This document shows, piece after piece, positions 20,768-30,403 of a stretch of 64,000 nt of DNA; the stretch's first letter is position 1, and each line of letters begins with the position of its first letter. The position numbers and the translations under genes are program-made. Location of the stretch: positions 20,669,336-20,733,335 of the forward strand of contig CM070722.1 of assembly GCA_036346275.1 (NCBI GenBank), read 5' to 3'. Below the pieces are notes generated by a model. The model was not told where the DNA came from. It saw nothing but the letters and a program-made list of their open reading frames with translations, and made no database searches. This DNA is from Otatea glauca (taxonomy: Eukaryota > Streptophyta > Magnoliopsida > Poales > Poaceae).

Positions 20768-22791
20768 CCCATAGACTGAGGCGACGTGGCGGCACCAGAA
20801 GGCGCCACGTGTTCGCCGACGTCATGCTGACGCAATAAACCGAGTTTTCAGTAAAAAATAAATGGTTTAATTCGGGGAATTCTATTTTCTGATTTATAAT
20901 TTAATTAAAACTTGGAAAGGCTATAACTTTTGCAATTGAACACCGATTGAGGTGATTCTAGTTTCTATAAATTTGTAAAATTGTGCTATTTTTATTTATG
21001 GATTTTATTTGAATTTTTGAGGTCTTCTAGTCCACTGTTTTAGATATTTATTACATATATGATTTTTACGCGTAGGCGCAAATTTGCCGGAAAGTTTCGA
21101 AGAAGAGTTCGTTGCTCAAGATCAAGCTTCGGATGAAGACCAGCAACTCTTTGAAGGCAAGTGATGCTTTGACCATTTTGATCCCAGTTTCTTTTAAATA
21201 TATATTTTGCTTTAAAATTATGCATGCTAAATTAATTAAAATGTATTTAAATGAATTTGGGTAATTTAGCTAATCAATCCATGCTGTTAATGTCACCTTG
21301 AAATTATTACTTGTATGCCCTGAAATCATTGTCACCCTAGGTTGCTTGTACTAGTTGGATGATAATATTGTGCCAACACGGGAGGCTAGACTGTGAATAG
21401 ATGTTTAGCCTTGCAACAAGTCATCGAAGATTTTCTGGAAAATGCAACAATGCTGATTAATGACATATGGAATGTATTTTAAAATGGTGTGGTGATGCCA
21501 CATGATGAAATTGAGGTACAGAGACCTGTGTGGTTCTGTACCGATGTTGAGTTATTGTTGGCATGGTTGCACAATAATCAACTAGGTGGGAAATGATTTA
21601 GACTGGGGCAAGTGGCAGAAGGTTGTGTGCCAGGTGGGCCTGTGTGGCAATGGGCTGATGAGTGATGTGAGTCTGTGTGCCACATTGGGCTGTGTGCCAC
21701 TGTTGAGTATTGGAAGTCTTGCCTTGGTCAACTAAGGACTTCACCTTGCAAGTCTTTGAACTGAATCACCCGACAATCACATGTCTAGTATGGGATAGAC
21801 CTAGTTGATTAGGGTTCTGATATCTTTCCTCTGATACCTCAGGGTGACAGTACATGGGGGGGTATCTGTGTGGGGGAGCGTACCTGTGCTTCGGCTTGGT
21901 GCCCATCCAACGGTGTTGACCTGTCCTATACTTCGGCTCTGTGTGAGGGAAGTGATAGTGAAGGTGATACCGAAGAGGTTCATTGGATAAGATAGAGGTG
22001 CCTGACAGGCTTTGTTATGGGCAATCACCTGTGTGGTGAGCGGCTGTATCTTGTGGGTAAAGTGTACAACCTCTGCAGAGTGTCAAATCTATTCGAATAG
22101 CCATGTCCGCGGTATTGGACATTGCTCAGGGATCACAGTCAAGGGATAGATCTTCAAAAATAAAATATGGGATGGGTGGCTGTGTGCCAGTGTGATAATG
22201 AATTATTAAGGCTGTGTGCCAAGTTTACGGAGAAAAATTGTTTAAATAACTTAGTACTATTATTAACTGTTTCACTGCTTTTAATCTAAATAAGTTGCTA
22301 GTTTAAAAATGTTGTTTGATGCAAAAGAACCAAGTAAGCCAATTCTTTGGAATAAGCCTTGCATGTAGTAATAGCACCGCATTCTGTGCATTACTTGTTG
22401 GGTGCCTTGAGTACTCACCCCTCCTTGCCTATCAACCCAACATCAGTGGAGGAGTCTACGCCAGCCTGGGAGGAGGAGTACATTGAGGATCCGGACAATT
22501 AGGGGGCAAGCCCGGTCGGTTGCCTGTGGCAAGATGAAAGCTTCCACGAAGTTTATTTGCTTTCCGCTGTTATTTTTTAATTACTCTGATAATGTAAGCC
22601 CTGCGTGGCCGATCTTATGTAAGGAGACCATAAGGTCGTACAACTCAGTTTATATAAATGTTTGCACTATTTATTATGATATCGTTGTGAATGTCTGTTA
22701 TGTTCAACCCTGTAAAGACTGTGTGCTAGTGCGATCCTGGACTAGCACAGAATACACAGAGGGTCCAGATTCTCAGAATCGGGTCCCGACA
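20768..22791 (+). other. Right part of solo LTR E; non-coding
   Basis: It opens with G/C-rich sequence containing GCCACGTG and ACGTCA-like motifs (20785-20835), then becomes A/T-rich. Copies of (G)GCTGTGTGCCA are scattered at about 21600-21710 and 22175-22215. An inverted repeat GTGCTAGT...ACTAGCAC lies at 22723-22748, about 45 bp before the end. No coding region is supported. The end GGTCCCGACA abuts the CAAAC duplication. Confidence 0.7.
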
Positions 22792-22796
22792 CAAAC

Positions 22797-22963
22797 ATAT
22801 CGATAAGTGGTATAACTTCATCAGAGAATGTGTGGAGGCCAAAAGGATTGCTATGGAGTATGTGCGTTCTGAAGAACAGTTTGCAGATTTGTTAACCAAG
22901 CCCCTCAAACGCGTTAAGTTTCAAGAAATGCGCAGCAAGCTAGGAATATGTGATGTGAAATAG
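22797..22963 (+). pseudogene. pol: C-terminal end of RNase H, element D
   Basis: HIDKWYNFIRECVEAKRIAMEYVRSEEQFADLLTKPLKRVKFQEMRSKLGICDVK followed by a stop is the standard C-terminus of copia polyproteins. It continues exactly from RSK at 10914 once the E insertion is removed, which shows that E landed between the codons of the conserved SKHID motif. It is intact over its length. Confidence 0.92.
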
Positions 22964-22983
22964 CTATGTTAGAGTTAGGGGGG

Positions 22984-23400
22984 TGAATCTTGAGAATAAC
23001 TCCATCTTTAGTTATGCCGGATGTGTTACAGTGCATCGGGTTCTTTTTCTATTGTTTCTTCAGTATGTATCTTGGTCAACAAATGCGGGGGGTGTGCCAT
23101 GTTTTGCACGTTTTAGTTTTTCTTCCAGATAAGTCGGATCACATTTGTTTTAGTGAGTAAGTGGGATCCATGCATGTAGCAAGTTAGTTAACTGAGTCTT
23201 TTCTATAATCGTTTTTCTAAAGAAGTAAGAGTATAAGAAAACCTGACTGGCAAGCAGGATGTGCCTACCGTCAACAAAACATTCAATATTGTGCTTGTGT
23301 GTTTTTGTTCGCTTGACTCCCGAGTGAAAGTCTGTGTGTGAGTCCTCCAGAGAGTTAGAGTGGTACTCACAGGAAGGCTTGGGCGACATCTGATCCAACA
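22984..23400 (+). repeat. Probable 3' LTR of element D
   Basis: A purine-rich tract TTAGGGGGG is followed by TGAATCTTGAG..., and a matching end ATCTGATCCAACA falls at 23400, giving a 417-bp TG...CA unit. The length suits a small copia LTR. There is no second copy in the window to confirm it, and the target duplication cannot be checked. Confidence 0.6.
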
Positions 23401-23793
23401 TACGACATTACTTAAGTGTTCTGGAAAGTTTCATTGTTTTATTCAACGTGGTTTTATATTAATCACAAAATTAGGGCTTGATCATAATTCGTCACAATCT
23501 GATACAGTCTACTTTCGGGGTTTATAACTAATTTTGATCCAAAATTTGGATTGAGGTGATTCTTGTTGAGTTAGTTGCGCAAGTCTCTCTAGTTTCTGCT
23601 GTTAATATTTCAGGTCGATCGAAGCTACGGATTGAGAATTTAGTTAGTTTGAAAAACTTGTCTGCAGTCTGTCTCGAGTGGATTACTGAGATTAAATTAG
23701 GATTTTGGTTAGGGTGATTTGTTTATCATTAAAATTTGATTTTGTCTTGGCAATCATTCACCCCCTCTGATTGCCATATTATTATATTATGAT
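23401..23793 (+). repeat. Truncated 5' LTR end of Sirevirus G
   Basis: Mostly A/T-rich, non-coding. It ends with ATTCACCCCCTCTGATTGCCAT, the same signature that ends the LTRs of A, B and C, followed a few bases later by a primer-binding-site relic. No TG start is apparent, so only the end of the LTR remains or the left part has been lost. Confidence 0.6.
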
Positions 23794-23806
23794 TGGTATT
23801 AGAACC
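23794..23806 (+). promoter_or_regulatory. Degenerate primer-binding site of Sirevirus G
   Basis: TGGTATTAGAACC differs at two positions from the canonical TGGTATCAGAGCC that complements initiator methionine tRNA, which is found intact in C (46491) and F (13834). Position next to the LTR end and upstream of gag supports the call. Confidence 0.75.
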
Positions 23807-23847
23807 ACGTTTTTTATCTAATTGATCTTAACTGGTAATTAGAAACA

Positions 23848-25585
23848 ATAGCATCAGAGAGGTATTTTACTAAACCTTGTGTTTTTGATGGTGTTGATTT
23901 TCAGTATTGGAAGGCAAAGATGGAAGCCTATATTCAGGCTCAAGGCTTTACAATTTGGGAGAAAGTTTTTAAACCTTTTCAGGTACCTGAGAATGGTGAA
24001 GTCACGGAACAAAATATAACAATTGTCGAGGCAAATAGCAAAGCAAGGAACTTGATCATACAGGGACTTGGAAGGAGTGATTTTGAGCAAGTTGCACATC
24101 AAAAATCTGCATATGAGGTATGGAAAACACTTTTTGATTATCATGAGGGTTAGTACACCATAAAAGAGGTATGTCAGGATTTATACAAGAAAGAATACAT
24201 GAAACTTGAGATGAAACCTGGTGAGTCTGTTGATGACTTCTTTGCTCGCTTTAATAAGATCCTTAGCAATTTACATGATGTTAATATTACATACACTGAT
24301 TCTGAAAATGCACGCCAATTACTTGGGGGTTTAGACATGTCTATTTGGGAGATGAAAGTGACATCAATTAAGGATTCTACTAAAATGAGTGAACTCACAC
24401 TAGATACACTTTATTCTAATAAATCAATTGCTTTGATTTCTCAACCAAATATATGTCCTTCCGAATCATCTTCATCAAGATTTGCTTTATCGTCTTTGTC
24501 TTCACTAACCGATGAACAGCTTGAGCAAATTCCTAAAGACGATTTGGCACTACTCTCTACTCGATTTACTAAAGCTTTGCAGAATGTGAGAATGAGGAAG
24601 AGAGGAAGTGGTGGTCCCTTGAGATGCTATGGGTGTGGTGAGCTCAATCATATTCGGGTAAATTGTCCTATGCTTACAGGTAAAGCATCAAAGGAGGACA
24701 AGGAGAAAAACAAGTGTTCTTCCAAGGACACTAAAAAGAAGAGCTTCATCAACCGCAAAGTTTTCCACCGGGTTCTTTCTGCTCTTGAACAAGTCAATTT
24801 AAGCGATGTGGATTCGGAGAGCAGTGAAGAGGACACAAAACCCAAAGGTAAAAATTTGCATGATTTAACAGGGTTGTGTCTCATGGCTGGCGGCGAGGAG
24901 AGGTCCACCGAGGATGATCTTGGCAGCAATGGCAATGAGGTAGAACCTACTTATGATGATTTAGCTAATGTTGTCGTTCCTTTGGGTTCTCTTTTGGATA
25001 AAAGAAACAAGAAAATTAAGAAACATGAGTCAGTGATTGATTCGCTTAATTATGAAATTTCAAGACTTAAAACCTCGATTCCCGATGATGATTCTTGCAA
25101 ATCATGTGACTTCATTTTTTTCGAGTTTGATACTCTAAGGAATGTTCATGCTTCAACTCTTGATAAGCTTAGAGATGAAATTGATAAGAATTAGAAACTT
25201 GTTACATTGAATTGCAAACAACTTAAGGATGCTAGTTGTTCTACTTCTGATTTGCATGATTCAAGTTCTTGTTCTAAATGTTCAATTCTTGAATTGAAGT
25301 CGCATGATGCTTATGGTAGAATTTCTCAGATGACTAGTGATTTGTTTAACCATGAGGTTTCTTCTTGCGCTAATTGTCGAAAACAAAAATTTCCTATGAT
25401 TAAAGAATGTGACAAGTGCTTAAATCTTGCTAAGCAAGTTCATTATCTTAATGCAACTTTGAAATGCTTTTCTAGTGGGAGGAAGAATCTAAACATGATT
25501 TTGGATCAATTAAAGGTTAGCACTCATAACAAAGGTTTTGATTTTGATCCTTATGCTCATCATAAATCACATGCTCCTACTGTTG
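23848..25585 (+). pseudogene. gag: Gag of Sirevirus G (N-terminal and coiled-coil part)
   Basis: The sequence starts ASERYFTKPCVFDGVDFQYWKAKMEAYIQAQGF; the expected ATG is ATA at 23848-23850. One stop falls at 24151-24153 (HEG*YTIKEV) and another at 25192-25194. The retrotransposon Gag domain is complete (to about 24420), followed by a perfect zinc knuckle CYGCGELNHIRVNC (24625-24666), an acidic Ser-rich stretch, and long heptad-like segments (about 24960-25600). Sirevirus Gag proteins are long and carry coiled coils; binding to dynein light chain 8 relatives is known for the lineage. The sequence is cut by H at HAPTVV. Confidence 0.88.
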
Positions 25586-26081
25586 TGTGGAATATAAGAA
25601 CCCAGGTGTCTTCATAACCGGCCCAGAAGTGCCTGAGGGAGAGACAGGGCTAAATGGAAGGCCCAAAGGATAAGCTCCGCGCCAAGCCTTGCTGCCGTGC
25701 ACAAGGAGATATATCCTAAAGACAGTTGAACAAATATTTAGATATAAGAGATATGATTGTAATCCGAGTTGTTAGCAGGATAAGGTAAAGATGTAAACTC
25801 CATCCTTTAACCGATTAGAATCCAATAACCGATCGGAATCCCTTAACCGATCGGGACTCTCTAAACCATCTCACCCCCATTATATATGGGAGAGGGTGGG
25901 CAACAACAGGGACACGAGCAATCTTAGATCCAAGAGATCCAAATAATCCCAGCACACAGGACTAGGGCATTACCTCCTCCGTCGAGGGCCTGAATCTGTC
26001 TAAACCTTTGTCTTGTGTGACCTTCGAGTTTTAGATCTAGCGCCTACCCCATAAATTCATTGTCGATCACAAAAGTCGACA
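25586..26081 (+). repeat. 5' LTR of gypsy element H
   Basis: It starts TGTGGAATATAAGAA and ends AAAAGTCGACA. TATATAT at 25881-25887 follows a C-rich stretch and is a probable TATA box. ACCGATCGG-type palindromes occur at about 25808-25855 (AACCGATTAG, ACCGATCGG, ACCGATCGG). Confidence 0.94.
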
Positions 26082-26083
26082 GT

Positions 26084-26103
26084 TGGTGCGCCAGGTAGGG
26101 GGA
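26084..26103 (+). promoter_or_regulatory. Primer-binding-like site of element H
   Basis: TGGTGCGCCAGGTAGGGGGA begins two bases after the LTR. Similar strings adjoin LTRs of grass RIRE2-like elements, as I recall. I could not match it to a specific tRNA 3' end from memory. Confidence 0.65.
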
Positions 26104-26130
26104 GCGCTATAATCTTTTCCTACAAACTCG

Positions 26131-28365
26131 ATGGTAGCAATCAGCGGAATCATCACCACCTTCATCCTCGGCCAGGCTTTCCGCTTTGGAAACCTGAACT
26201 TCGTCGCGGATGCACTCGGAGAACTTGTTTGCCTAGACCTAAACCAGATCCAATCTGGTAAAGATCAGGCCGACCCATCTCAGGTGTACCGCTCCGAGTC
26301 GGTCAGCAAACCAGTCGGCATCACGAGGAATTGCTACAATCTTCGTGGCATCTTCGCAATAGAAGAGCAAAAGACCGATCTCCAACGCCAACAAGAGATT
26401 CAAGAAACCGCGGAGGAAGAACACCTTCTTCGTAAGGCTAAGGAGGCACAGGCGTGATCGCTTCGATCTCGCGGCCGCAATGTCCACGAGGACATCCTAC
26501 AATCAAAATTGGGAGACCAAGTTGTCTTCCATACACCGCTTCAGAACGTTGTCACCCCCAAGACGCTTCTCGACACGCTGGACCCGTTGATTGCATCTGA
26601 TTGCCCGGCGGCCTCGATCATGGCCCGGATCAAGGCTATGGTGATGACGGCAGCAATTCAGCAGAATCAGGAAAAGCCGGTAGGAGAAGCGCACTCACTC
26701 CCCCACGCGGCTACTGGCGTCGCTAGTAGTCGGACTACTACCAGTCAGAGTACCGGCCGTCGGCGCCCCACACAACCAGTCGGTGACGCCCGTCGAAATC
26801 TCAACCGCGACCTCCTCCAAGACATCACCGCCATATGGCAAGAGCGGGACGAGGAAGAACGACGCTGGCGCTACGACGACCACGAATGTTTCGGTACCGG
26901 CCACGATCGACGAAGCGATCAATGGTATGACGACTGCAACGACCATAGAGACCATCATCGCCGGGGTTGGAATGACAACGACGATCACCAAGTCATGGGC
27001 TCGCCGCGCCGAACTCCACCCCGACGCGTTGATGACAATTGCCGAGCCAGAGGCTCGCCACACCGGACTCCCCCTCATCACCAAGCAAAGCCAATCAAGC
27101 AAAGACTCCGGCGGTTAGCTCCAGATCGTCGAAACGCCATCAAGCAGGAGATCACCAAGCTATTAGCTGCAGGTTTTATCAAAGAAGTGTATCATCCTGA
27201 CTGGTTGGCAAACCCTGTACTAGTTCAAAAGAAGAATAAAACTTGGCGGATGTGTGTTGACTATATTGATCTCAACAAGGCATGTCCGAAGGATCCATTC
27301 GGGATACCTCGAATTGATCAGGTGGTTGATTCAACTGCCGGGTGCGAGATCCTAAGTTTCCTCGATGCCTACTCAGGGTACCACCAGATTCGCCTAAAGG
27401 CGGAAGATCATATCAAGACTTCGTTCATCACGCCCTTTGGGGACTTTTGCTATACCACGATGTTGTTCGGGTTGAAAAATGCTGGTGCAACGTATCAACG
27501 CACAATACAGCGGTGTTTTCACGCCCAACTCGGACACAATGTGGAGGCATATGTGGACGATATCGTGGTGAAGACTAGGGAGAGGAGGGACCTTATCGCC
27601 GACCTAACCGAGACGTTCAAAAGTCTAAGGACTTTCAGCATGAAGCTTAATCCCGAGAAGTGTATTTTCGGAGTATCTTCGGGAAAACTGCTCGGGTTTA
27701 TCGTATCCCAACGAGGCATTGGGGCCAACACAGAAAAGATCAAGGCCATATCAAATATGGAACCACCGACTTGCCAAAAGGACGTCCAGAAGCTTACAGG
27801 GTGCATGGCCGAACTCAGCAGGTTTATTTCCCGACTGGGTATGCGAGGTATGCCATTCTTCAAACTCCTCAAGAAACAGGACAAGTTCCAATGGACGCCC
27901 GAGGCACAGCAAGCGTTTAAAGATTTGAAGACCCTCTTAACGACACCCTCGGTCTTGGTTTCACCGTTGCCAGGAGAACCTCTGTTACTTTACATCGCGG
28001 CAATGACTCGCGTAGTCAGCGCTGCAATCATCGTAGAAAAGGAGGAGCCGAGTCACGTGCAGAAGATCCAACACCCGGTCTATTTCATTAGTGAGGTCCT
28101 GAATGGATCTAAGGTGCGGTATCCACAAGTGCAAAAATTATTATACGCCGTACTTCTTACATCTCGCAAACTCAAGCACTACTTCCAAGAGCATAATGTT
28201 TCGGTGGTCACTTCCTTCCCATTAGGAGATATACTTCACAACCAAGAGGCCACTGGGAGAATTGCAAAGTGGGCAGTCGAGCTTGGAGCTTTTGATATCC
28301 TATTCAAGCCTCTCACAACCATCAAGTCTCAAGTGCTCACCGACTTTTCGACCGAGTGGACATAA
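26131..28365 (+). pseudogene. pol: Gag remnant fused in frame to reverse transcriptase (element H)
   Basis: One frame runs from ATG 26131 (MVAISGIITTFILGQAF) to TAA 28363-28365, with a single stop at 26455-26457. The first 330 residues are a polar, Asp/Arg/His-rich stretch. The gag capsid domain, zinc knuckle and protease expected in a Tat element are absent. From about 27100 the RT follows: KQRLRRLAPDRRNAIKQEITKLLAAGFIKEVYHPDWLANPVLVQKKN, DLNKACPKDPFGIPRIDQVVDSTAGCEILSFLDAYSGYHQI, and active site YVDD at 27550-27561. A first RNase H with LLYIAAMTRVVSAAIIV and HPVYFISEVLNGSKVRYPQVQKLLYAVL completes it. The fusion keeps the frame, so it is probably a deletion derivative. Confidence 0.9.
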
Positions 28366-30133
28366 CTTCAAAACCCGGCGGTCGTCAAGGAACTCGAGTA
28401 TTGGACGATGTACTTCGATGGTTCCCTCATGCTCAGCGGCGCGGGGGATGGTATAGTGCTCACATCACCAAGTGGAGAACGATTGAGGTACGTTCTCCAA
28501 ATACTTTTTCCTGCGTCGAACAATACCGCCGAGTACGAGGCACTCATCCATGGGTTCCGTTTCGCCATATCACTCGGCATCCGACGTTTGACGGTTCACG
28601 GAGATTCAATGCTCGTGGTCAATCAGGTGCAAAAAGAATGGTCCTGCATCGAAGACAACATAGCTGCCTATTGCTAGGAGGTACGCAAGCTAGGAGGCAA
28701 CTTTGACGGCTTGGAACTCGTTCATGTGCTCCGTTGGGACAATGAAGCAGCCGACGAGCTAGCAAAAATAGGATTCGGCCGGACCACAGTGCCCGTGGGA
28801 GTATTCGTCGAAGAAATTCATAAGCCCACAATAAGCACTCAGCCAAAGTCAGACATCCTAGTGGAGAAGAATGTAGAGGCAGAAGTCCTAATCATTACCC
28901 CCGATTGGACAGCTCCGTATCTGGACTATTTGATGAAGGACGAGCTACCCAAAGACCGCATGCAGGCCGAACGAATAATGCGCCGAAGCAAGAGTTATGT
29001 GGTAATCAGGGAAGAACTCTATCGCAAGAGCTCCTCTAGTGTACTACGACGGTGCATATCAGAACAAGAAGGGAGAGATCTTCTCAAAGAAATCCACTCG
29101 GGAATTTGTGGGAATCACGCGGCGTCAACAACCGTAGTCGGCAAGGCTTATCGCCAGGGATTTTTCTGGCTGACTGTTGTCACTGATGCAGAGGACATCG
29201 TTCGGACATGCGAAGGATGTCAATTCTTTGCACGACAGGTGAACAAACCGGCACAGAAACTACAGACCATCCCAATCACCGGGCATTTGCGGTCTGGGGG
29301 CTTGACATGGTGGGACCTTTGAAGAAGCCTCAAGGTGGTTATACTCATCTCTTTGTGGCCATCGATAAATTCACCAAATGGATTGAGGCCAAGCCAGTTG
29401 CCACAATCACAGCCGCAAAGGCCAAAGAATTCTTCCATGAAATCGTGGTTAGATTCGGCGTACCAAACCGAATCATCACGGATAACGTCACCCAATTCAG
29501 AGGTGGCATATTTGAAGACTAGTGCGGTGAACTCAACATAAAAATTTGCTTCGCATTAGTAGCACACCCCCGATGTAATGGGCAGGTCGAACGAGCCAAC
29601 GGCATGGTGCTACAAGGCCTAAAGGCAAGGATTTTTTATCGTCTCAAACCATACGCCACTCAGTGGGTCAAAGAATTGCCTTCGGTACTCTAGGGGCTGC
29701 GAACAACCCCCAGCAGAGCAACCGGGCAGTCACCTTTCTTCCTGGTGTATGGCTCAGAGGCGGTCTTCCCCACCGAGTTAGAATTCGGATCCCCACGGGT
29801 TCGGAGCTATGAGGAGGTCGCTTCGGAAGAAAGCCGACTAGAAAACCTCGACCGACTGGAAGAAGCCAGGGATATTGCAACAATTCAGTCGGCAAAGTAC
29901 CTTCAGGGCTTACGTCGCTATCACGGTCGCAATGTAAGGAGCCGCACATTCTCCAAAGGAGATCTGGTCCTTAGAAAGAATCAGAGATGCGAGCATAAGC
30001 TCTCCCCAAGCTGGGAGGCCCTTACATCATCGATGAGGTGATACGTCCTGGGGCTTATAAGCTCAAGCGTGGAGACGGCACAATTGTCAACAACACCTGG
30101 AACATAGAACAACTACGTCGTTTTTTCACTTGA
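28366..30133 (+). pseudogene. pol: Second RNase H and integrase of element H (broken)
   Basis: The Tat-specific second RNase H is MYFDGSLMLSGAGDGIVL...NNTAEYEALIHGFRFAISLGIRRLTVHGDSMLVV (from 28408), with a TAG at 28675-28677. Integrase follows: HHCC finger around 29095-29225 (IHSGICGNHAA...TCEGCQFFA), the core LDMVGP...FVAIDKFTKWIEAKPV, ITDNVTQF (usually ITDNGTQF), and NGQVERANG with the catalytic Glu. Stops are at 29520-29522 and 29690-29692; frameshifts are near 29300 and 30020. The C-terminal end GPYIIDEVIRPGAYKL...NTWNIEQLRRFF ends at TGA 30131-30133. All catalytic acids remain visible. Confidence 0.9.
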
Positions 30134-30403
30134 ACTCTGTAATTCAATTGCTTCTTTATGAATGAATGTTCCCTCTTAAAGTTGTTATCGTATAATCTTC
30201 TCGAAAATTATGCATCTGAGAGCTTCGCTCCTACGAATTTTAAGACTCTGAGACATGCGTCATGAATCATGCCCCAGATCCTCGGGGCTGAACTAGTCAG
30301 ACATGATGTTTAAGATGTCAAAACTACTCGGATGGCCTCATCGAGCATAGCAGCATATTTAAAGAAAAAATGCAAGGTCAAAGAAACACTTTCAAATATT
30401 TGT
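30134..30403. other. Non-coding junction between integrase and antisense gene (element H)
   Basis: This holds the 3' end of the plus-strand gag-pol transcript unit and the 3' end of the antisense gene, which converge. No motif stands out beyond A/T richness around 30140-30200. Confidence 0.5.

Larger units (their letters stand above)
10915..22791 (+). repeat. Giant solo LTR 'E' (Ty3/gypsy-like), interrupted by element F
   Basis: The unit starts TGTAACACCCTGAAATTTGC, ends GGGTCCCGACA, and is flanked by perfect 5-bp direct repeats CAAAC (10910-10914 and 22792-22796). Removing F (12462-20762) and one copy of its CCGGG duplication leaves 3571 bp with no recognisable gag or pol. TG...CA ends, a 5-bp duplication and no internal region fit a solo LTR. 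The TGTAACACC start and LTR length over 3 kb suggest a Tekay/Del-type gypsy element, but that is inference; a short non-autonomous element is the alternative. The two parts are 10915-12461 and 20768-22791. Confidence 0.8.
6516..23400 (+). mobile_element. Ty1/copia element 'D', heavily interrupted by nested insertions
   Basis: Coding pieces of a single copia element can be followed in order across three insertions: protease/pre-integrase (6516-7094), integrase to RNase H (8488-10914), the last 55 residues of RNase H (22797-22963), then a polypurine tract and LTR (22984-23400). The insertions are Sirevirus A on the left, a BARE-like solo LTR (7095-8487), and solo LTR E with F inside it (10915-22791). 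The protein frame rejoins exactly across E once one copy of its CAAAC duplication is removed (RSK before, HIDK after). The 5' part and 5' LTR are left of the window. Confidence 0.88.
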
